7,503 nt of DNA from Nitrospirota bacterium (GTDB lineage: Bacteria > Nitrospirota > JACRHJ01): positions 1-7,503 of the forward strand of contig JAJYGS010000134.1 in NCBI GenBank assembly GCA_021785055.1, in the 5' to 3' direction. How positions within the stretch are numbered: position 1 is the stretch's first letter; each line of letters begins with the position of its first letter. Positions 5,383 through 7,503 of this stretch are shown here, in pieces. Below the pieces are notes generated by a model. The model did no database searches. It was not told where the DNA came from and worked only from the letters and a program-made list of their open reading frames with translations. A program made the position numbers and the translations under genes.

Positions 5383-5940
5383 TTAATTGAACTTGTTCAT
5401 GGCGGCTGAAAGTCCTCTTTTGAATATCGTCAGGACCGCCTCAGCCGCGTTGGCGACGGTCTCCTCGACCTCTTTTCGCTCTTCCTCGATGAACCTGGAA
5501 AGAACGTAATCAGCCGGGTCGAGCCTGGGATCCGGGCGCCCTATGCCGACCCTCACCCGTATAAAATCCCCGCCCACATGGGCTATTACGGAGGCGACGC
5601 CCCTGTGCCCGCCTCCGCCGCCCGAAGAACGTATTCTTATCCTTCCGAGGGGCAGGTCCATGTCATCGTGAATTACGACCACATCCGAAGGCGCCAGCTT
5701 GTAATACCTCGCTGCCTCGCCCACGGCGTCGCCGCTCAGGTTCATATAAGTCTGCGGCTTCATCAGGAAGAGGGGTTCTCCCTCGAATTCGGCCCTGGCC
5801 GTGAATGCGCCGAAGGACTTCTTGTAAGAACCTTTCCCCAGCAGTTTTCCGGCGAGGGCGTCCACCACCATAAACCCTACGTTGTGGCGTGTCCCGGCAT
5901 ATTCGGCCCCGGGATTTCCCAGTCCGGCGACGATCTTCAA
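5383..5940 (-). CDS. pth: Peptidyl-tRNA hydrolase
   Basis: This 185-residue bacterial-type Pth releases tRNA from peptidyl-tRNA that drops off ribosomes. Landmarks are KIVAGLGNPG (2-11) with N9, the catalytic histidine H19 in TRHNVGFMVVD (17-27), MKPQTYMNLSG (60-70) with N67, the HDDMDLPLG loop (91-99) with D92, and RVRVGIGRPDP near 128-138. At the place of the tRNA-binding N114 of E. coli (GGHNG) this protein has GGHRG with R113, a variant I recall from other lineages. It begins with TTG (5940-5938), fixed by the conserved N-terminus and the absence of an in-frame ATG until residue 24. Only two bases separate it from the rplY stop. AAGG ten bases upstream is a modest ribosome binding site, so coupling to rplY is likely. 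Confidence 0.97.
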   Translation of the reverse strand: MKIVAGLGNPGAEYAGTRHNVGFMVVDALAGKLLGKGSYKKSFGAFTARAEFEGEPLFLMKPQTYMNLSGDAVGEAARYYKLAPSDVVVIHDDMDLPLGRIRIRSSGGGGGHRGVASVIAHVGGDFIRVRVGIGRPDPRLDPADYVLSRFIEEERKEVEETVANAAEAVLTIFKRGLSAAMNKFN

Positions 5941-5942
5941 AA

Positions 5943-6638
5943 CTATTTGGCCTTTTCCGTCTTCGCCTTCTCCGTCTTGGCCTTCTCCGGTTTTTCTTCC
6001 TCTTCCTTCTTCTTCGTCAAAACTTCAGGCTCCTTCACCTCCGCGGCGGCCTCTGTCGAGAGCATGGCGTCGAGCTTCTCGGCGGAAATCGGCGGGGCTA
6101 TGGCAAAGAGCACCGTGCCTGCGTCGGTAAGGGCCTTTACGCCGTCGGGGAGATTCAGGTTACCCACGTGGACGGACTCGTTAATCTTAAGCTCTGAGCA
6201 GTCCACCTCGATATGTTCCGGTATCTTCGCCGGCAGACACTCGACGACTATATCCCTCACGGGATGGGAGAGTATTCCGCCCTCCTTTACGCCCGCGGGC
6301 TGGCCGCCAATCTGCACCACGGCAACCGTCACATGCACCGTCTTGTCCTCGGCGACCTCCTGGAGGTCGGCATGTATCAGGACGTTCTTCACAGGGTCAA
6401 CCTGGTAATCCCTCAGGATGGCCATCTTCTCCCTGCCTTCCATCTCTATCGAGAGGAGCTTGCTCCCGCCGTCGCCGGAAGTTATTATCCCGGAGAGTTC
6501 CTTGCTGTCGAGCGAAATAGGCGTTGGTTCTCCGACGCCGTATATTATCCCCGGGATCCTGCCCTCGCGCCTCAGTACTCTGGCGGGGCCTTTCCCCCTT
6601 CCCTCGCGGATTTGAACTTTCAAGGCCGTCTTGTTCAT
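5943..6638 (-). CDS. rplY: 50S ribosomal protein L25 (general stress protein Ctc type)
   Basis: The protein has 231 residues, the long two-domain Ctc form of bL25, which binds 5S rRNA on the large subunit. The N-terminal L25 domain (about 1-93) contains GRIPGIIYG (26-34) and DPVKNVLIHADLQEV (81-95). The C-terminal beta domain (about 97-185) contains GGQPAGVKEGGIL (111-123) and the EHIEVDCSELKINESVHV segment (141-158). From about 195 the protein becomes a charged tail with KKKEEEEKPEK and a three-fold EKAKT-type repeat. The start ATG is preceded by AGGAGG at nine bases, and that motif overlaps the TAG stop of prs. Position between prs and pth is the usual one. Confidence 0.96.
   Translation of the reverse strand: MNKTALKVQIREGRGKGPARVLRREGRIPGIIYGVGEPTPISLDSKELSGIITSGDGGSKLLSIEMEGREKMAILRDYQVDPVKNVLIHADLQEVAEDKTVHVTVAVVQIGGQPAGVKEGGILSHPVRDIVVECLPAKIPEHIEVDCSELKINESVHVGNLNLPDGVKALTDAGTVLFAIAPPISAEKLDAMLSTEAAAEVKEPEVLTKKKEEEEKPEKAKTEKAKTEKAK
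5947..5991. repeat. 15-bp tandem repeat, three units, in the 3' end of rplY
   Basis: The units 5947-5961, 5962-5976 and 5977-5991 differ from each other at two to four positions (first unit TTGGCCTTTTCCGTC on the plus strand). They encode the repeated pentapeptide EKAKT at the very C-terminus of L25. The repeat is in frame, so copy changes would only lengthen or shorten the basic/acidic tail. Confidence 0.8.
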
Positions 6639-6651
6639 CTAACATTACCTC

Positions 6652-7503
6652 CTATGCAAATAGCGAGCTCAGCGAGCTCTCATCGTGTATCCTCTTTATC
6701 GCCTCGCCCAGTAGCGGCGCCATGGTCAGCACCTTGAGCTTCGGGCATTCCTTCTGCTTGCCGTCCATGGCTATCGTATTCGTCACAACCACCTTGTCAA
6801 GCTCGGATTCGTTGAGCCTCTTTATCGCGGGGCCGGACAAAACGGCGTGAGAACATGCAGCCATTACTTTCTTCGCCCCGTTTCTCTTTATCGCGTCCAC
6901 CGCCTTCGTTATGGTGCCCGCGGTGTCTATCATGTCGTCGAGCAGGAGAGCGTCGCGGCCTTTGACGTCCCCGATGATATTCATCACCTCCGCCACGTTG
7001 GGCGCGCTCCTTCGTTTGTCTATTATGGCTATGCTCCCGCCAAGTCTCTTCGAGAACGCCCTTGCCCGCTCCACGCCTCCCGCGTCCGGGGATATTACGA
7101 CCGGGTCGTCGAGACCTATGTCCTTTAAGTAATCGAAGAGGACCGGCGTAGCGAAGAGGTTGTCCACCGGCACGTTGAAGAACCCCTGTATCTGTCCGGC
7201 GTGGAGGTCAACCGTAAGGACCCTGGCCGCGCCCGCGGTGGTGATGAGGTCCGCCACGAGCCTCGCGGTGATGGGCACCCTGGGCTGTGCCTTCCTGTCC
7301 TGCCGGGCGTAGCCGTAGTATGGTATTACGGCGGTGATGCGCTTGGCGGACGCCCTCTTGAAGGCGTCTATCATTATGAGGAGTTCCATGAGGTTGTGGT
7401 TCACCGGCGAGGACGTCGGCTGGACGGCGAATACGTCCATACCCCGCACGTTCTCGTTTATTTTTACGTTTATCTCCCCGTCGGAAAACGTCGCGACGAA
7501 AAC
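6652..7503 (-). CDS. prs: Ribose-phosphate pyrophosphokinase (PRPP synthetase), N-terminus cut by window edge
   Basis: The frame is open from the right edge; 283 residues are visible and about 30 N-terminal ones are missing. The enzyme transfers pyrophosphate from ATP to ribose 5-phosphate, giving PRPP for purine, pyrimidine, histidine and NAD synthesis. Visible residues begin VFVATFSDGEINVKINENVR, followed by NLMELLIMIDAFKRASA, IPYYGYARQDRK, and the metal/ATP segment VDLHAGQIQGFF (98-109). Next come the flexible-loop KRR (163-165) and the PRPP-binding signature DDMIDTAGT (189-197). A GTG near 7449 is internal and is not the start, because family sequence continues upstream of it. The C-terminus ends SSLSSLFA, encoded partly by a perfect 9-bp direct repeat. 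It heads the visible prs-rplY-pth run; its promoter lies outside the window. Confidence 0.97.
   Translation of the reverse strand, partial: VFVATFSDGEINVKINENVRGMDVFAVQPTSSPVNHNLMELLIMIDAFKRASAKRITAVIPYYGYARQDRKAQPRVPITARLVADLITTAGAARVLTVDLHAGQIQGFFNVPVDNLFATPVLFDYLKDIGLDDPVVISPDAGGVERARAFSKRLGGSIAIIDKRRSAPNVAEVMNIIGDVKGRDALLLDDMIDTAGTITKAVDAIKRNGAKKVMAACSHAVLSGPAIKRLNESELDKVVVTNTIAMDGKQKECPKLKVLTMAPLLGEAIKRIHDESSLSSLFA
6662..6679. repeat. 9-bp perfect tandem duplication at the prs 3' end
   Basis: AGCGAGCTC occurs twice without a gap (6662-6670 and 6671-6679). On the minus strand this encodes the SSL-SSL step just before the prs stop. It is a short in-frame duplication that keeps the usual length of the C-terminus. 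Confidence 0.7.

Noticed and set aside
5578..6408. A plus-strand frame of 276 codons over the pth-rplY junction
   Set aside because: It is antisense to two certain genes. The Phe/Ser-rich middle is simply the complement of the Lys/Glu-rich L25 tail.
1..7503. CRISPR arrays, tRNA or rRNA genes, transposases, toxin-antitoxin pairs, phage or defence genes
   Set aside because: None was seen on either strand; the window is almost filled by conserved housekeeping genes, and the gaps are too short and hold only promoters and hairpins.

Overview
The window is a bacterial housekeeping block in which every supportable gene is read from the minus strand. In transcription order, from the right edge to the left, they are: prs (cut by the right edge), rplY/ctc, pth, hppA, a small EF-hand membrane protein, ychF, rpsF, ssb, rpsR, and the first codons of a further gene cut by the left edge. 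The coding DNA is moderately GC-rich with G/C-favouring third positions. The order prs-ctc-pth-ychF-rpsF-(ssb)-rpsR is widespread in bacteria. Together with the intergenic G/C-run palindromes it suggests a free-living, probably uncultivated Gram-negative lineage of the Desulfobacterota/Nitrospirota kind. That placement is an inference from gene order and style; no phylogenetic marker was aligned.

Right part (5383-7503): prs supplies PRPP, L25 binds 5S rRNA, and Pth recycles peptidyl-tRNA. These genes are tightly packed. The rplY Shine-Dalgarno overlaps the prs stop, and pth starts with TTG two bases after the rplY stop. Middle (2589-5382): the usual pth-ychF neighbourhood is interrupted by a full-length membrane proton pyrophosphatase with K+-independent signature residues. 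It has a candidate promoter and a structured leader. Beyond it lies an AT-richer gene for a one-helix membrane protein with one canonical EF-hand loop, preceded by an extended -10 promoter candidate and an 11-bp GC hairpin. Left part (1-2588): ychF, then a 220-base gap holding a promoter candidate and a repeat-like hairpin, then the rpsF-ssb-rpsR ribosomal/replication operon with stop/RBS overlaps, then a long palindrome and the start of the next gene.

Functionally the genes are those of growth: nucleotide precursor supply, ribosome assembly, translation quality control, single-strand DNA protection, and use of the PPi made by biosynthesis to pump protons. I do not see a new defence, mobile or biosynthetic system. 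The points worth a second look are small: the intergenic palindromes and the 13-base repeat that contains the ychF stop codon, the EF-hand gene with its unusual upstream region, the hppA leader, the Pth active-site variant, and the low-complexity tails of S6 and L25.
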